A stretch of DNA of 64,000 bases from JAEZHK01 sp040768845. GTDB taxonomy: Bacteria; Bacillota; Clostridia; Christensenellales; Aristaeellaceae. Below the pieces are notes generated by a model, which worked only from the letters and a program-made list of their open reading frames with translations, did no database searches and had not been told where the DNA came from. Below are positions 15,440 through 25,502 of the stretch, piece by piece (within the stretch, counting starts at the first letter, position 1; every line of letters begins with the position of its first letter). The stretch lies in assembly GCA_040768845.1 (NCBI GenBank), contig JAXGME010000003.1, forward strand, positions 346,838-410,837, given 5' to 3'. A program made the position numbers and the translations under genes.

Positions 15440-16003
15440 ATGCAGAGCCGGGCGCTGGACGCGCTGATTGATTTTCTCCGCGGGCACAGGGGCGCGCGCT
15501 GGGACGAAATGCCGGATCTCGAGCTGTACATGGACCAGGTGATCACCTACCTCAAGCGGCAGCTGGCGCCGTTTCAGGATTCTCCCGAGGAGAACCTCGT
15601 CACGCCGTCGATCATCAACAATTACGTGAAGGCCGGGTTTGTGCCCAGGCCGGAGCGGAAAAAATACGCCCGGGCGCACCTGGCGTCGCTGACGATGGCG
15701 TGCACCCTCAAGCGGGTGCTGCCCATCGAGTCGGTCAGAAAGCTGATCACCCAGGGCGGCGCGCCGCTCGACGGGGCGCGCTACGATCAGTTTCTGGACG
15801 CGCAGCGGGAGGCGTTCCAGGAGGAGGCCCGGCTGCTGGAGCAGCTTGCGGCGGACTTTCCGTCGGACAGCCAGTCGCTGTACCGGCTGGCCACCCACTT
15901 TGCGCTGCGCGCCGGCGCCGACCGGCTGATCGCCGACCGGATCATGGGGCTGATCGACGAAAAAGAGCGCCGCGCGCAGGTTGACGATCCGGCGCCCAAA
16001 TGA
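15440..16003 (+). CDS. DUF1836 protein, putative MerR-like DNA-binding regulator
   Basis: 187 residues. The segment VTPSIINNYVKAGFVPRPERKKYARAHLASL (about 50-80) is the DUF1836 core, in which a winged-helix/MerR-like motif reads as a DNA-binding element. The start is ATG 15440 after AAAGGGG; earlier ATGs in the frame lie at or before the promoter. Its 3' end carries the trpS promoter. The regulated genes are unknown; the divergent SGNH gene is the obvious candidate. Confidence 0.78.
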   Translation: MQSRALDALIDFLRGHRGARWDEMPDLELYMDQVITYLKRQLAPFQDSPEENLVTPSIINNYVKAGFVPRPERKKYARAHLASLTMACTLKRVLPIESVRKLITQGGAPLDGARYDQFLDAQREAFQEEARLLEQLAADFPSDSQSLYRLATHFALRAGADRLIADRIMGLIDEKERRAQVDDPAPK

Positions 16004-16009
16004 TAGAAT
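15981..16009 (+). promoter_or_regulatory. SigA promoter for trpS
   Basis: TTGACG (15981-15986), 17 bases, TAGAAT (16004-16009); the -35 box is inside the end of the DUF1836 gene. Confidence 0.75.
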
Positions 16010-16054
16010 GATGCGATGGATATCGCGGACTTGAACCGGAGAGGGGACCGACAG

Positions 16055-17071
16055 ATGGAAAACCAGGAAGGCGCGAAGCGCAAAATCATATTCAGCGGCA
16101 TACAGCCCACCGGCAACCTGACGCTGGGCAACTACATCGGCGCGCTTCGGAACTTCAAGCTGCTGGAGGACGAATACGACTGCCTGTACTCCATCGTGGA
16201 CATGCACGCGCTGACGGTGCGGCAGGACGCGGCGGAGCTGCGCAAGGCCTGCCTGAAGGCGATGAGCCTTTTTCTGGCCGTGGGCCTCGACCCGAAAAGA
16301 AGCCTGATCTACTTCCAGTCCCACGTGCCGGCCCATGCGGAACTGGCCTGGGTGCTGAACTGCTACACCTACATGGGCGAACTGTCGCGGATGACCCAGT
16401 TCAAGGACAAATCCCAAAGGCACGCCGACAACATCAACGCGGGGCTGTTCACCTACCCGGTGCTGATGGCGGCGGACATCCTCTTGTATCAGTCGGACCT
16501 GGTGCCCATCGGCGCCGACCAGAAGCAGCACCTGGAGCTGGCGCGGGACGTGGCCGAGCGCTTCAACGGCGTCTACGGCCGGGTGTTCACCGTGCCGGAG
16601 GCGTACATCCCCAAGGTGGGCGGCCGCGTGATGAGCCTGCAGGAGCCCACCCGGAAGATGTCCAAGTCCGACCCGGAGGACACCTACATCGCCATGCTGG
16701 ACGCGCCGGAGGTCATCCGCAAAAAGCTCCGCCGCGCCGTCACCGACTGCGACGGCGCCGTGCGCTTTGACCCCGAGGCGAAGCCGGGGGTGTCCAACCT
16801 GATGAGCATCCTGTCCACGCTGACGGGCCAGACGTTTGAGTCCATCGAGCGGGACTTCGAGGGCAAGGGCTACGGCGCCTTCAAGGACGCGGTGGCCGAC
16901 GCGGTGGTGGCGACACTTTCGCCCATCCAGGCGCGCTACCACGAGATCGTCGCCGACAAGGCGTACCTCGGCGAAGTGATGACCGCCGGCGCCGAGCGCG
17001 CCCGGGGCCTGGCCGGGCGCACCCTGCTGAAGGTGCGCAAAAAAGTGGGCCTGGCGGCCCTGACGCTGTGA
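16055..17071 (+). CDS. trpS: Tryptophanyl-tRNA synthetase
   Basis: 338 residues, class Ic synthetase that charges tRNA(Trp). The HIGH-like motif is in SGIQPTGNLTLGNYIGA and the KMSKS loop is RKMSKSDPED. GADQKQHLEL is also typical. ATG 16055 is chosen since it follows GAGAGGGG; the in-frame ATG at 16016 lies at the transcript start. The leader of about 40 bases has no room for a T-box. The stop overlaps the ATG of the phosphatase gene. Confidence 0.95.
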   Translation: MENQEGAKRKIIFSGIQPTGNLTLGNYIGALRNFKLLEDEYDCLYSIVDMHALTVRQDAAELRKACLKAMSLFLAVGLDPKRSLIYFQSHVPAHAELAWVLNCYTYMGELSRMTQFKDKSQRHADNINAGLFTYPVLMAADILLYQSDLVPIGADQKQHLELARDVAERFNGVYGRVFTVPEAYIPKVGGRVMSLQEPTRKMSKSDPEDTYIAMLDAPEVIRKKLRRAVTDCDGAVRFDPEAKPGVSNLMSILSTLTGQTFESIERDFEGKGYGAFKDAVADAVVATLSPIQARYHEIVADKAYLGEVMTAGAERARGLAGRTLLKVRKKVGLAALTL

Positions 17072-17766
17072 TGCGGCGGTTTTTGCTCTCCGGCACGGCC
17101 AATACCCGCGACCTGGGCGGGTACCCGGTGCCGGGCGGCGCGACGGTGTGGGGGCGTACCTTCCGCAGCGACGCGCCGGTTTCGCTGACGGCGGAGGATG
17201 TCGGCCGCCTTCGCGCGGCGGGCATCACCACCCACATCGATTTGCGCACGCTGGAGGAAGTGGAGCGCCGGCCCAGCGCGCTTCAAAACATGCCGGGCTT
17301 TAAATACCACCACGTGGATCTCTGCGCCGCGATGCAGATGCTGCCGGAGACCGAGGCGGGGGTGGCCGAATCCTACCTCGAGATGACGCGGCAGACCGGG
17401 CCGATGGCGCGCATCTTCGGCCTCATCGCGGCCGCCCGCGGCCCGCTTCTTTTCCACTGCACCGCGGGCAAGGACCGCACCGGCGTGGTGGCGGCCATCC
17501 TTCTGATGCTGGCGGGCGTGCCCCGCGAGGAGATCATGGCGGACTACATCCTGACCGCCGCCTACATGCGCGAACCGATCCGGAAATTCCTCGAAGCTGA
17601 TCCGGATCTGCCGGCCTACATCATCATCCCCAAGGTGGACTTCATCGAGGGCTTTCTGGACGGCTTTGCCGCGGCCTACGGCGACGCGCGGGGCTACCTT
17701 GCGTCCATCGGCGTTTCGACGGACGAGATCAATTCCATAACACAACGTCTGACAGTTTTAACATAG
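17071..17766 (+). CDS. Tyrosine-protein phosphatase (Y_phosphatase3 type)
   Basis: 231 residues. N-terminal SGTANTRDLGGYPV and the active site HCTAGKDRTG (Cys130, Arg136) define the bacterial dual-specificity/tyrosine phosphatase-like family that also includes phosphoinositide phosphatases. The substrate is not known. The ATG overlaps the trpS stop (TGATG), so it is translationally coupled to trpS, although a functional link is not obvious. Confidence 0.9.
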   Translation: MRRFLLSGTANTRDLGGYPVPGGATVWGRTFRSDAPVSLTAEDVGRLRAAGITTHIDLRTLEEVERRPSALQNMPGFKYHHVDLCAAMQMLPETEAGVAESYLEMTRQTGPMARIFGLIAAARGPLLFHCTAGKDRTGVVAAILLMLAGVPREEIMADYILTAAYMREPIRKFLEADPDLPAYIIIPKVDFIEGFLDGFAAAYGDARGYLASIGVSTDEINSITQRLTVLT

Positions 17767-17793
17767 CCGTTTCCTTTTTGGCGGGCTTTGTGC

Positions 17794-17822
17794 TTGTCAA
17801 AGATTTGGGATTGGGGTAAAAT
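17794..17822 (+). promoter_or_regulatory. SigA promoter for gap
   Basis: TTGTCA (17794-17799), 17 bases, TAAAAT (17817-17822), about 32 bases before the gap ATG. Confidence 0.8.
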
Positions 17823-17854
17823 ACTATGGAAGCAAAAAGAGGAGGAAACAGAAC

Positions 17855-18883
17855 ATGATCAAAGTTGGCATCAACGGTTTTGGCCGCATCGGCCGTCTGG
17901 TTTTCCGCGCCGGCCTCGAGCAGGGGGGCGTTGAGTTTGTCGGCATCAACGATCTGATCACCCCGGATTATATGGCCTACATGCTCAAGTATGACACCGT
18001 GCACGGCCGCTTCCAGGGCACCGTGGACTACACGGACAAATCCATCATCGTCAACGGCAAGGAAATTCCGGTGTTCTCCATCAAGAATCCCGCCGAACTG
18101 CCCTGGGGCAAGGTCGGTGCGGAATACGTGGTCGAGTCCACGGGCCTGTTCCTGACGAAGGAAAAGTCCCAGGGCCACATCGATGCCGGCGCCAAGCATG
18201 TGATCATGTCCGCGCCCTCCAAGGATGACACCCCGATGTTCGTCATGGGCGTCAACAATGACAAGTACACCTCCGACATGACCTTCGTGTCCAACGCTTC
18301 CTGCACCACCAACTGCCTCGCGCCCATCGCGAAGGTTCTGCACGACAAGTGGGGCATCACCGACGGCCTGATGAGCACCATCCACGCCACCACCGCCACC
18401 CAGAAGACCGTGGACGGCCCCTCCCAGAAGGACTGGCGCGGCGGCCGCGGCGCGGCGTTCAACATCATCCCCAGCTCCACCGGCGCCGCCAAGGCCGTGG
18501 GCAAGGTCATCCCCGAGCTCAACGGCAAGCTGACCGGCATGTCCTTCCGCGTGCCCACCGCCGACGTGTCCGTGGTCGACCTGACCGTCAACCTGGCCAA
18601 ACCCGCCAAGTACGACGAGATCTGCGCCGCCATGAAGGAAGCCGCCGAGGGCGAGCTCAAGGGCATCCTGGGCTACACCGAGGACGCGGTCGTTTCCTCC
18701 GACTTCATCCATGATCCCCGCACCTCGATCTTTGACGCCAAGGCCGGCATCGCGCTGACCGATCACTTCGTCAAGGTCGTGTCCTGGTACGACAACGAGT
18801 GGGGCTATTCCAACAAGGTCGTCGAGCTGATCAAGTACATGGATTCCGTGGATCATCCCGCCGGCTGCGGCTGCTGCTGCTAA
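17855..18883 (+). CDS. gap: Glyceraldehyde-3-phosphate dehydrogenase
   Basis: 342 residues. Oxidises glyceraldehyde 3-phosphate with NAD and phosphate in glycolysis. The NAD fold starts IKVGINGFGRIGRLVF, the catalytic Cys150 is in SNASCTTNCLAP, and WYDNEWGYSNKVVEL is the conserved C-terminal block. It is slightly longer than usual (about 333-338), because it ends DHPAGCGCCC, a Cys-rich tail not normal for this enzyme. GAGGAGG precedes the ATG. Monocistronic, with its own promoter and terminator. Confidence 0.96.
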   Translation: MIKVGINGFGRIGRLVFRAGLEQGGVEFVGINDLITPDYMAYMLKYDTVHGRFQGTVDYTDKSIIVNGKEIPVFSIKNPAELPWGKVGAEYVVESTGLFLTKEKSQGHIDAGAKHVIMSAPSKDDTPMFVMGVNNDKYTSDMTFVSNASCTTNCLAPIAKVLHDKWGITDGLMSTIHATTATQKTVDGPSQKDWRGGRGAAFNIIPSSTGAAKAVGKVIPELNGKLTGMSFRVPTADVSVVDLTVNLAKPAKYDEICAAMKEAAEGELKGILGYTEDAVVSSDFIHDPRTSIFDAKAGIALTDHFVKVVSWYDNEWGYSNKVVELIKYMDSVDHPAGCGCCC

Positions 18884-18907
18884 GCGCGTCCGTTAGCGAT
18901 GCAAGAG

Positions 18908-18938
18908 AACCGGGCTCCCTTGCGGAAGCCCGGTTTTT
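18908..18938 (+). terminator. Intrinsic terminator of gap
   Basis: ACCGGGCT (18909-18916) pairs with AGCCCGGT (18927-18934), followed by a T run to 18938. Confidence 0.92.
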
Positions 18939-18967
18939 CACATCGCGCGGTGCCCGCCCCGAGGGCG

Positions 18968-19133
18968 CTAGTAGTCCGCGCAGCCTAAGAACCTAAGATA
19001 GGGCGCAGAGATTTTTCTGCCCGGCACGGAGCCGGAGCGCAGGCGCAGCGGCGCTACGTCAAGCGGAGCGCGACACAGCCGGACAGGAAAAGATCCAGCC
19101 ATAGCGCGGAAATTAGGCTGCGCGGACCACTAG
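18968..19133. repeat. 166-bp element with 21-bp terminal inverted repeats (imperfect palindrome)
   Basis: The left arm 18968-18988 (CTAGTAGTCCGCGCAGCCTAA) and right arm 19113-19133 are inverted copies with one mismatch. Further in, GATTTTTCTGCCCGGC on the left resembles the reverse complement of GCCGGACAGGAAAAGATC on the right, so the palindrome continues imperfectly. It fills the space between the gap terminator and the Rrf2 gene and overlaps the Rrf2 stop codon. It has the look of a dispersed intergenic palindrome or small non-autonomous element. No coding potential is seen. Confidence 0.7.
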
Positions 19134-19561
19134 ATGGAATAATCGTAGGCGGGGGTCTCGTTCTTTGCGATGTCCGCCAGCGTGAAGGAATCCAAGTATT
19201 GGTTGACCACCTTGTAAAGCCCCTCCCACAGCGGCAGCGTGGGGCAGTCCTCCCGGCGCGGACAGCGGTTGGGCTCCTGGTCCAGGCACGCCACCGGCGC
19301 CAGCGGCCCTTCCAGCGCCCGGATGATTTCGCCCGCGGTGTACTGCTCCGCGGGGCGGGTCAGCTGGTAGCCGCCGGAGGCACCGCGGCTGGAGCGCAGA
19401 AGGCCCGCGCGGCTCAGCCCCGATACGATCTGCTCCAGATACTTGACCGATATCCCCTGGCGGCCGGATATGTCCTTGAGCGCGATCCAGTCGCCACTGT
19501 CGTGCTGGGCCAGGTCCACCATCAGCCTCAGCGCATAGCGACCCTTCGCGGAAATTTTCAT
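19130..19561 (-). CDS. Rrf2 family transcriptional regulator
   Basis: 143 residues. N-terminal winged helix MKISAKGRYALRLMVDLAQ with the recognition region GISVKYLEQIVSGLSRAGLLRSSRGASGGYQL, then three cysteines (C-x7-C-x5-C: ACLDQEPNRCPRREDC) placed like the iron-sulfur ligands of IscR-type members. It could sense Fe-S status, redox or cysteine; the target is unknown and no isc/suf genes are adjacent. The ATG at 19561 follows GGAGG. The last codon overlaps the palindromic element. Confidence 0.9.
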   Translation of the reverse strand: MKISAKGRYALRLMVDLAQHDSGDWIALKDISGRQGISVKYLEQIVSGLSRAGLLRSSRGASGGYQLTRPAEQYTAGEIIRALEGPLAPVACLDQEPNRCPRREDCPTLPLWEGLYKVVNQYLDSFTLADIAKNETPAYDYSI

Positions 19562-19591
19562 AAAACGCACACCTCCGGTATGATTATGGGT

Positions 19592-19619
19592 ATTATACCA
19601 CAGTCCGCGCGCAATGAAA
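19592..19619 (-). promoter_or_regulatory. Promoter of the Rrf2 gene (extended -10)
   Basis: Minus strand TTTTCA as -35 (19620-19615 region), 17 bases, TATAAT (19597-19592) preceded by TGG. Confidence 0.55.
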
Positions 19620-19687
19620 AGCCGCGCCGCCGGTTCCGGGCCGCAAGTTTAACAGAGGCGGATTGGCCATTTTGGGGCAAACAGCCC

Positions 19688-19717
19688 TTGTAAATTATGG
19701 CGGGAATGGGGTATAAT
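19688..19717 (+). promoter_or_regulatory. Promoter of the atp operon
   Basis: TTGTAA (19688-19693), 18 bases, TATAAT (19712-19717). The expected transcript start (about 19724) coincides with the ATG of atpI. Confidence 0.7.
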
Positions 19718-19724
19718 GCTTCAT

Positions 19725-19979
19725 ATGGGAGCCATATACGTAGGTCTTGCGGCGTTGGCCGGCGCCGCGGTGGGCTGGGTACAGTTCAAGTTGCTGTGGC
19801 GAATCGTCGAGGGCAGAAAGCCCTGGCTGCTGGCGATCAAACTGCCGCTGTGGGCGGCGGGCATGATCGCGTCTGTCGCCGTATCGGTCGCGGCGCTGAT
19901 CGGCTTCACGCTCGCGGCGAGCGTTTCATTTACCGCATTCGGCTACGCCTTCTGGCGCGCCAAACGCAAAGGAGCATGA
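19725..19979 (+). CDS. atpI: AtpI-like small membrane protein of the ATP synthase operon
   Basis: 84 residues, mostly hydrophobic, with three likely membrane segments and a basic C-terminus FWRAKRKGA. Its place directly before atpB and its size match AtpI/UncI, which assists c-ring assembly or ion uptake; the sequence itself is poorly conserved. ATG 19725 is chosen because the earlier ATG at 19716 overlaps the -10 box. No ribosome binding site fits, so the message may be leaderless. The gene ends 9 bases before atpB. Confidence 0.68.
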   Translation: MGAIYVGLAALAGAAVGWVQFKLLWRIVEGRKPWLLAIKLPLWAAGMIASVAVSVAALIGFTLAASVSFTAFGYAFWRAKRKGA

Positions 19980-19988
19980 GCCTTTCGC

Positions 19989-20657
19989 ATGGAAGTGTCA
20001 GTCAATATCTATCCGGAAGATTTCTTCGTGTTCGGCGTCAACGTCGGGCAGAGCGTGGTGCTCGCGTGGGGTGCGCTGGCGGTGGTGGTCGTGCTGCTTG
20101 TGCTGGCCAACCTCTACATCCGCAGGCGCTTTACGGAGAAGCCCAAGGGCCTGCAGCTGGTGCTGGAGATGACCATTGGCGGCCTTGAAAAGTGGGCCAG
20201 AGGCTATGTGGGGGAGTCCGCGCCCTTTATCGCGCCGGTGACGCTGACGCTCATGGTCTACGTGTTCTCGGCCTCCATCATCGAGCTGTTCGGCCTGCCC
20301 GCGGCCACCGGCGACATCAACTGCGCCATCGCGTTGGGGCTGACCTGCTTTATCGCCGTCAATGTGACGGGCCTTCGCTACCGGGGCATCAAGGGCCGCA
20401 TCGCGGCCATGTGCCACCCGACGCCCATCGTGTTTCCCATCCGCGTGCTCACGGACCTGATCACGCCCTTTTCGATGGCGATCCGGCTCTTTGCCAACAT
20501 CCTGGTGGGCGCGGTCATCATGGAGATGATCTACCACCTGGTGCCGCTCGTACTGCCGGCGGCCTTCTCGTCGTTTTTCACGGTATTTGAAATCGGCATC
20601 CAGGTATTTGTCATCGGCCTGCTGTCGCTGATCTACACCAGCGAAGCGGTGGAATAA
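19989..20657 (+). CDS. atpB: ATP synthase Fo subunit a
   Basis: 222 residues, five or six membrane segments. Forms the ion half-channels next to the c-ring. The key helix is PFSMAIRLFANILVGAV with the essential Arg, and IELFGLPAATGDINCAIAL and the final EIGIQVFVIGLLSLIYTSEA are conserved. AAAGGAG lies 14 bases upstream of the ATG, a long spacing. Second gene of the atp operon. Confidence 0.94.
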   Translation: MEVSVNIYPEDFFVFGVNVGQSVVLAWGALAVVVVLLVLANLYIRRRFTEKPKGLQLVLEMTIGGLEKWARGYVGESAPFIAPVTLTLMVYVFSASIIELFGLPAATGDINCAIALGLTCFIAVNVTGLRYRGIKGRIAAMCHPTPIVFPIRVLTDLITPFSMAIRLFANILVGAVIMEMIYHLVPLVLPAAFSSFFTVFEIGIQVFVIGLLSLIYTSEAVE

Positions 20658-20691
20658 TTTTTGGAACCAGCGATCAAGAGGAGGATTTGAC

Positions 20692-20931
20692 ATGTCACCA
20701 CTCGGACTCATCGCAATCGGCGCCGGCATCGCGGTTTTGTGCGGCGCGGGAGCCGCCATCGGCATGGGCATTGCCACGGGCAAGGCGTCGGAGGCGATCG
20801 CGCGCCAGCCGGAGGCTTTCGGCAAGATCAACTCGTCGCTGCTCTTTGGTCTGATCCTGATGGAAACCTGCGCGATTTACGCGCTGCTGGTTTCGATTCT
20901 GCTGATTTTCGTTCTTGGCGCCAAGGTGTGA
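20692..20931 (+). CDS. atpE: ATP synthase Fo subunit c
   Basis: 79 residues forming a two-helix hairpin with the polar loop ARQPE. The ion-binding Glu is in LILMETCAIY. In helix 1, where Na+-type c subunits carry a Gln (GxGQG), this protein has Met (AIGMGIATG), so a proton is the more likely coupling ion. GAGGAGG precedes the ATG. It builds the rotor ring. Confidence 0.96.
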   Translation: MSPLGLIAIGAGIAVLCGAGAAIGMGIATGKASEAIARQPEAFGKINSSLLFGLILMETCAIYALLVSILLIFVLGAKV

Positions 20932-20967
20932 TCGGCGGTCGGGCAACGGAAACGGAGGGATGCTGGT

Positions 20968-21459
20968 TTGGAAGGACTGTTTAATCCGACGACCATTCTT
21001 TTGCACATGGTCAACGCAGTGCTGCTTCTGGCCGCGCTGTATTACCTTCTGTACAAGCCTGTCAGAAAGTTTCTGAAGGCGCGGGAGGAAAAGGTGGCCG
21101 GGGAGATCGACAGCGCCGCGGAGAGCCAGAAACAGGCCGAGGCGCTGCTCAGCGAGCGCAAGCGCCAGCTTGACGGCGCGGCCAGCGAGGTCGCGGGCCT
21201 GATCAAGACCGGCGAGGCCCAGGGCAGGGCCCGGGCCGATGCCGTGATTGCCGCGGCCGAGGCGGACGCCAAAGCGATTGCCGAAAAGGCGAAGGCCCAG
21301 GTGCGCGTCATCGAGCAGAACGCGCGGCAGGAGCTCTACAAGGACGCGGCGCAGCTCTCCGTCCAGATCGCGTCGATGGTGCTGGAGCGCGAAGTCAGCA
21401 TCGAAGACCACAGGCGCCTTTTGGACGAGTTCCTTGAAAGGGCGGGCCGAAGCGAATGA
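20968..21459 (+). CDS. atpF: ATP synthase Fo subunit b
   Basis: 163 residues: one N-terminal membrane segment (about 7-25) and a long charged coiled coil, the peripheral stalk. Normal length for the family; no delta domain is fused to it. The start is TTG at 20968 after CGGAGGG. Its stop overlaps the ATG of atpH (ATGA). Confidence 0.94.
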   Translation: MEGLFNPTTILLHMVNAVLLLAALYYLLYKPVRKFLKAREEKVAGEIDSAAESQKQAEALLSERKRQLDGAASEVAGLIKTGEAQGRARADAVIAAAEADAKAIAEKAKAQVRVIEQNARQELYKDAAQLSVQIASMVLEREVSIEDHRRLLDEFLERAGRSE

Positions 21460-21687
21460 TTCAGGGCATTGTAAATACCGCTTTCCCGCTGACGCCGGAG
21501 GAAATGACCCGGCTCGAGGGCTGCATGGCCGGCCTTTTGGGCGCTCCGGTGACGCTGACGGAGCGTGTGGACAAGGCGCTTCTCGCGGGCATATCCGTGG
21601 AGATCGCCGGCCGCGTCATGGACAATTCGCTCAAGGGAAGGCTGGCGCTGGTGCAGCGCGAGCTGATGAAACGGGGGTCGATCCTCG

Positions 21688-21695
<8 letters not shown>
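21456..21695 (+). CDS. atpH: ATP synthase delta subunit reduced to its C-terminal domain
   Basis: Only 79 residues, against about 175-185 for a normal delta/OSCP. The sequence VNTAFPLTPEEMTRLEGCM, then VTLTERVDKALLAGISVEI and GRVMDNSLKGRLALVQREL, aligns to the C-terminal part that contacts subunit b. The N-terminal six-helix domain, which binds the alpha N-termini, is absent, and no frame remnant of it lies upstream since atpF runs to the ATG. It overlaps atpF by 4 bases and atpA by 8, so it is translated in the operon. It is most likely a functional short form. Confidence 0.85.
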
Positions 21696-23213
<1,518 letters not shown>

Positions 23214-23217
<4 letters not shown>

Positions 23218-24089
23218 ACAGCGTTTCCGAGATCCGCCACCACATCAAGGTCGTCGACGACACATCGAAAATCACCAGGGCCATGCACCTGATCGCCTCG
23301 GCCAAGATGAAGCGCGCCATGAACCTGCACGATCAGAACCTGGCGTTTTTCAACCAGGTGCGCGCGGGCATCCGCTTCATCATGGATACGGCGGGCGGGT
23401 CGATCAACAACCGCTTCTTCCGCGAGCACGGAAAGAAGGCGGCCTATCTGGTGATCGCGGCGGACAAGGGCCTCTGCGGCGGATACAACCAGCAGATTCT
23501 GAAGCTGGCGCTGGACACCATCGAAAACAGCGGGCACGTAAACGTCAAGCTGTTCACCGTGGGGCACATCGGAACCGACTTCTTTCAGCGGCGCGGCATT
23601 ACGCCGGACGTGCACTTTCAGCACATCATCCAAAACCCCACGCTGCGCCAGGCCCGCAGAATCACCGCCACGCTGATCGAGCTGTTTCTGTCCAAGGCGG
23701 TGGACGAAGTCTACGTCATCTATACGATGCTGGGCGAGCGCGGCGTTTTGACGCCGACGGTCATGCGGCTTTTGCCGCTTCTGCCGGTGGATTTTTCCGA
23801 TACGTCGCCCATTCACGCGAAGGTCGCGGGGTTTGAGTTTTTTCCCTCGCCCGCGGCTGTGGCGGAGGCGATGGCCCACGACTACCTGATGGGGCTGGTG
23901 TATTCGGCGCTGGCCCAGTCCTACGCCAGCGAAAACCGCGCGCGCATGACCGCCATGGACAACGCCACCCGCAACGCCGGCGAGATGCTGGAAAAACTCA
24001 GGCTGCAGCTCAACCATGTGCGGCAGGACGCGATCACCCAGGAAATCACCGAAATCATGGGTGGCTCAGTAGGGGAGGAACAGGAATGA
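23214..24089 (+). CDS. atpG: ATP synthase F1 subunit gamma
   Basis: 291 residues. Central rotor shaft: N-terminal helix SEIRHHIKVVDDTSKITRAM, and C-terminal helix AMDNATRNAGEMLEKL with RQDAITQEITEI, both conserved. The ATG at 23214 overlaps the atpA stop (ATGA); an upstream in-frame ATG inside atpA is rejected. Confidence 0.96.
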
Positions 24090-25498
24090 CAAACGGAACC
24101 GTGGTACGCATCATCGGGCCGGTTCTGGATGTGGAATTTGAAAAGGGCGCGTTTCCGCCGATCCACACGCTGCTCTACGCCCTCTGCGGCGACCGCAAGG
24201 TGGCCATGGAGGTCATGCAGCACCGGGACGACTGCGTTCGCTGCATCGCGCTGGAGGCCACCGAGGGGCTTTCCCGCGGGCTGGCCGTGGAAAATACCGG
24301 CGCACCCATCACCGTGCCGGTGGGGCGCAAGACGCTGGGCCGGGCGCTGGACGTGCTGGGCAAGCCCATCGACGGCAAGCCCCCCGTGCAGCCGGACGAG
24401 CTGCTGCCCATCCACCGCAGCGCGCCCAGCTTTGACAAGCAGATGCCCGCGGCCCAGATGTTTGAAACCGGCATCAAGGTCATCGACCTTCTGGCGCCCT
24501 ACGCCAAGGGCGGCAAAATCGGCCTTTTCGGCGGCGCCGGCGTGGGCAAGACGGTGCTGATTCTGGAGCTCATCCACAACATCGCCATCGAGCACGGCGG
24601 GTTCTCCGTGTTCACCGGCGTAGGCGAGCGCTCCCGCGAGGGCAACGACCTGATCCTCGAAATGGAGCGGTCCGGCGTCATCGACAAGACCGCCATGGTG
24701 TTCGGCCAGATGAACGAGCCGCCGGGGGCGCGCATGCGCGTGGCCATGACCGGGCTGACTTTGGCGGAGCACTTCCGCGATTCCGAGAAGCAGGACGTGC
24801 TGCTGTTTATCGACAACATCTTCCGCTTCATCCAGGCGGGCAGCGAGGTGTCGGCGCTATTGGGCCGCATCCCGTCGGCGGTGGGCTACCAGCCCACGCT
24901 GGCCACGGAAATCGGCGCGCTGGAAGAGCGGATCACCTCCACCAGCGAGGGTTCCATCACGTCGGTACAGGCCGTCTACGTGCCCGCCGACGACCTGACG
25001 GACCCTGCCCCCGCCGCGATCTTCTCCCACCTGGACGCCACCACCGTGCTGTCCCGCCAGGTGGCGGAACTGGGCATCTACCCGGCGGTCAGCCCGCTGG
25101 ACTCGTCCTCGCGCATCCTGTCGCCGGACGTGGTGGGCGAGGAGCACTACCGCGTGGCGCTGCGCGTGCTGGCGGCGCTGCAGCGATACCGCGAGCTGCA
25201 GGACATCATCGCCATTCTCGGCATGGACGAATTGACCGAGGAGGACAAAAAGACCGTATTGCGCGCCCGCCGCATCCAGCGCTTCCTGTCCCAGCCGATG
25301 CACGTGGCGGAGGTGTTCAGCGGCATCCCCGGCAAGTACGTCAAGGTGGCGGACACCGTAGCCTCCTTTAAGGCCATTGTGGACGGCGAGGTGGACGACC
25401 TGCCCGAGGCCGCATTCTTCATGGTGGGCACGCTGGACGAGGCCAGGGAAAAGGGCCGGCAGCTGATCGAGGCCGCCCGGGAGCAGGAGGGGGCGTGA
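24086..25498 (+). CDS. atpD: ATP synthase F1 subunit beta
   Basis: 470 residues. Catalytic subunit. Walker A is GGAGVGKT (149-156), followed by GVGERSREGNDL, the DELSEED-like segment MDELTEEDKKTV and the signature PAVSPLDSSSRIL. The ATG overlaps the atpG stop. Confidence 0.97.
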   Translation: MTNGTVVRIIGPVLDVEFEKGAFPPIHTLLYALCGDRKVAMEVMQHRDDCVRCIALEATEGLSRGLAVENTGAPITVPVGRKTLGRALDVLGKPIDGKPPVQPDELLPIHRSAPSFDKQMPAAQMFETGIKVIDLLAPYAKGGKIGLFGGAGVGKTVLILELIHNIAIEHGGFSVFTGVGERSREGNDLILEMERSGVIDKTAMVFGQMNEPPGARMRVAMTGLTLAEHFRDSEKQDVLLFIDNIFRFIQAGSEVSALLGRIPSAVGYQPTLATEIGALEERITSTSEGSITSVQAVYVPADDLTDPAPAAIFSHLDATTVLSRQVAELGIYPAVSPLDSSSRILSPDVVGEEHYRVALRVLAALQRYRELQDIIAILGMDELTEEDKKTVLRARRIQRFLSQPMHVAEVFSGIPGKYVKVADTVASFKAIVDGEVDDLPEAAFFMVGTLDEAREKGRQLIEAAREQEGA

Positions 25499-25502
25499 GG
25501 GC

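Noticed and set aside
16010..16054. T-box before trpS
   Set aside because: The leader is about 40 bases and lacks the GGGTGGNACCGCG motif.
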